This document shows, in pieces, positions 63,291 through 64,000 of a stretch of DNA of 64,000 nt. Source of the DNA: Thermomonas sp. Lineage in GTDB: Bacteria; Pseudomonadota; Gammaproteobacteria; Xanthomonadales; Xanthomonadaceae. The DNA is taken from positions 1 to 64,000 of the forward strand of contig NZ_JAMLIW010000010.1 of assembly GCF_023953935.1 (NCBI RefSeq), written 5' to 3'. The position numbers and the translations under genes were made by a program. A model generated the notes under the pieces. It saw only the letters and a list, made by a program, of their open reading frames with translations, was not told where the DNA came from and did not search any database. Within the stretch, counting starts at the first letter, position 1. Each line of letters starts with the position of its first letter.

Positions 63291-64000
63291 TCAGATCGTG
63301 TAGTACAGCTGGTACTCCAGCGGATGGGTGGCGGCGCGGAACGCGGTGACCTCCTTCATCTTCAGCGCGATGTAGGCGTCGATGAAGTCGTCGCTGAACA
63401 CCCCGCCGGCCTTGAGGAAGTCGCGATCGGCGTCCAGCGCTTCCAGCGCCTGGTCGAGCGAATGGCAGACGGTTGGATAATTCTTTTCCTCTTCAGGCGG
63501 CAGGTCATACAGGTCCTTGTCGCTGGCCGCGCCCGGGTCGATCCGGTTCTTGATGCCGTCGAGGCCGGCCATCAGCAGCGCGGCGAAGATCAGGTAGCCG
63601 CTGTTCATCGGATCGGGGAAGCGGATCTCGATGCGGCGCGCCTTCGGGTTGGAGACGTAGGGAATGCGGCAGGAGGCCGAGCGGTTCGAGGCCGAGTAGG
63701 CCAGCATCACCGGCGCTTCGAAGCCCGGAACCAGGCGCTTGTAGCTGTTGGTGGTCGAGTTGGCGAAGGCGTTGATGGCGCGCGCGTGCTTGAAGATGCC
63801 GCCGATGTACCACAGCGCTGTTTGCGACAGGCCGCCGTAGCCGTCGCCGGAAAACAGATTCACGCCGCTCTTGGCCAGCGACATGTGCACGTGCATGCCG
63901 CTGCCGTTGTCGCCGACGATGGGCTTGGGCATGAAGGTGGCGGTCTTGCCGCTGCGATGGGCGACGTTCTTGATGATGTACTTCATCGCCAGCAGGTCGT
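63291..64000 (-). CDS. glnA: Glutamine synthetase, type I (3' part; 5' end beyond window)
   Basis: The visible part is the C-terminal half, running off the end of the window: [30 protein letters not shown], and D-L-Y-D-L-P-P-E-E with the adenylylation-site Tyr of regulated type I-beta enzymes. It makes glutamine from glutamate and ammonia. It pairs metabolically with gdhA at 36972-38315. Upstream PII or NtrB/C genes cannot be seen from here. Confidence 0.96.
   Translation of the reverse strand, partial: DLLAMKYIIKNVAHRSGKTATFMPKPIVGDNGSGMHVHMSLAKSGVNLFSGDGYGGLSQTALWYIGGIFKHARAINAFANSTTNSYKRLVPGFEAPVMLAYSASNRSASCRIPYVSNPKARRIEIRFPDPMNSGYLIFAALLMAGLDGIKNRIDPGAASDKDLYDLPPEEEKNYPTVCHSLDQALEALDADRDFLKAGGVFSDDFIDAYIALKMKEVTAFRAATHPLEYQLYYTI

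Noticed and set aside
1-64000. tRNA, rRNA or CRISPR loci
   Set aside because: Intergenic regions were read for tRNA T-arm patterns and long conserved RNA; none was convincing.

Overview
The window is a GC-rich gammaproteobacterial chromosome segment. The gene set and orders (rdgC, rmuC, lptM-dapF-DUF484-xerC followed by hslVU, phhA next to an Lrp regulator, tandem secreted S9 peptidases, 33-bp REP-like hairpins) fit a member of the Xanthomonadaceae/Lysobacteraceae. That placement is inferred from gene content; no rRNA or tRNA gene was seen.

Layout. 0-14 kb: mostly housekeeping genes (rdgC, YgjP-type metallopeptidase, hemH, M61 peptidase, I78 inhibitor, DUF2239, folE, CoA-transferase, SMR transporter, AidB-like dehydrogenase, rmuC, VIT-type transporter). 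14.2-22.1 kb: a complete metal-efflux cassette on the minus strand: response regulator, histidine kinase, then CzcB-, CzcA-, DUF3240- and CzcC-type genes. 22-31.8 kb: an rlmI-type methyltransferase diverging from a terC/alx gene that has a manganese (yybP-ykoY) riboswitch leader; a rhomboid; a patatin lipoprotein; an ECF sigma operon containing a second folE, facing a Rieske/FAD oxidoreductase across an intergenic region with two ECF-type promoters; and an Lrp regulator diverging from phhA. 31.8-38.3 kb: lpxL-type acyltransferase, waaA, tolC, a pcm-like gene, a TetR regulator, gdhA.

38.4-40.8 kb is an accessory island. It holds a 5'-truncated, frameshifted RHS core gene, a short RHS tip, a coupled small acidic ORF that may be its immunity gene, and a good intrinsic terminator. 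It then runs into 0.7 kb of AT-richer DNA with 50-bp direct repeats. The island is bracketed by 19-bp and 20-bp direct repeats.

40.8-49.6 kb: a phospholipase D lipoprotein, SixA, a ParA-like ATPase, a cytochrome c/FTR1 iron permease behind a Fur-box-like palindrome, a DUF1232 protein, a hotdog thioesterase, plsC, YbhB and hslU. Several of these are interrupted by 1-5 nt indels, often in C4/G4 runs. This pattern is confined to about 39-49.6 kb and looks more like local sequence error than gene decay, so these genes are given as frameshifted as read. 50-64 kb: a heptanucleotide tandem repeat between hslU and hslV, hslV behind a sigma32-like promoter, xerC-DUF484-dapF-lptM, two secreted prolyl-oligopeptidase-family enzymes, a second patatin, a WYL regulator, an SLC13-type permease, and the 3' part of glnA running off the window end.
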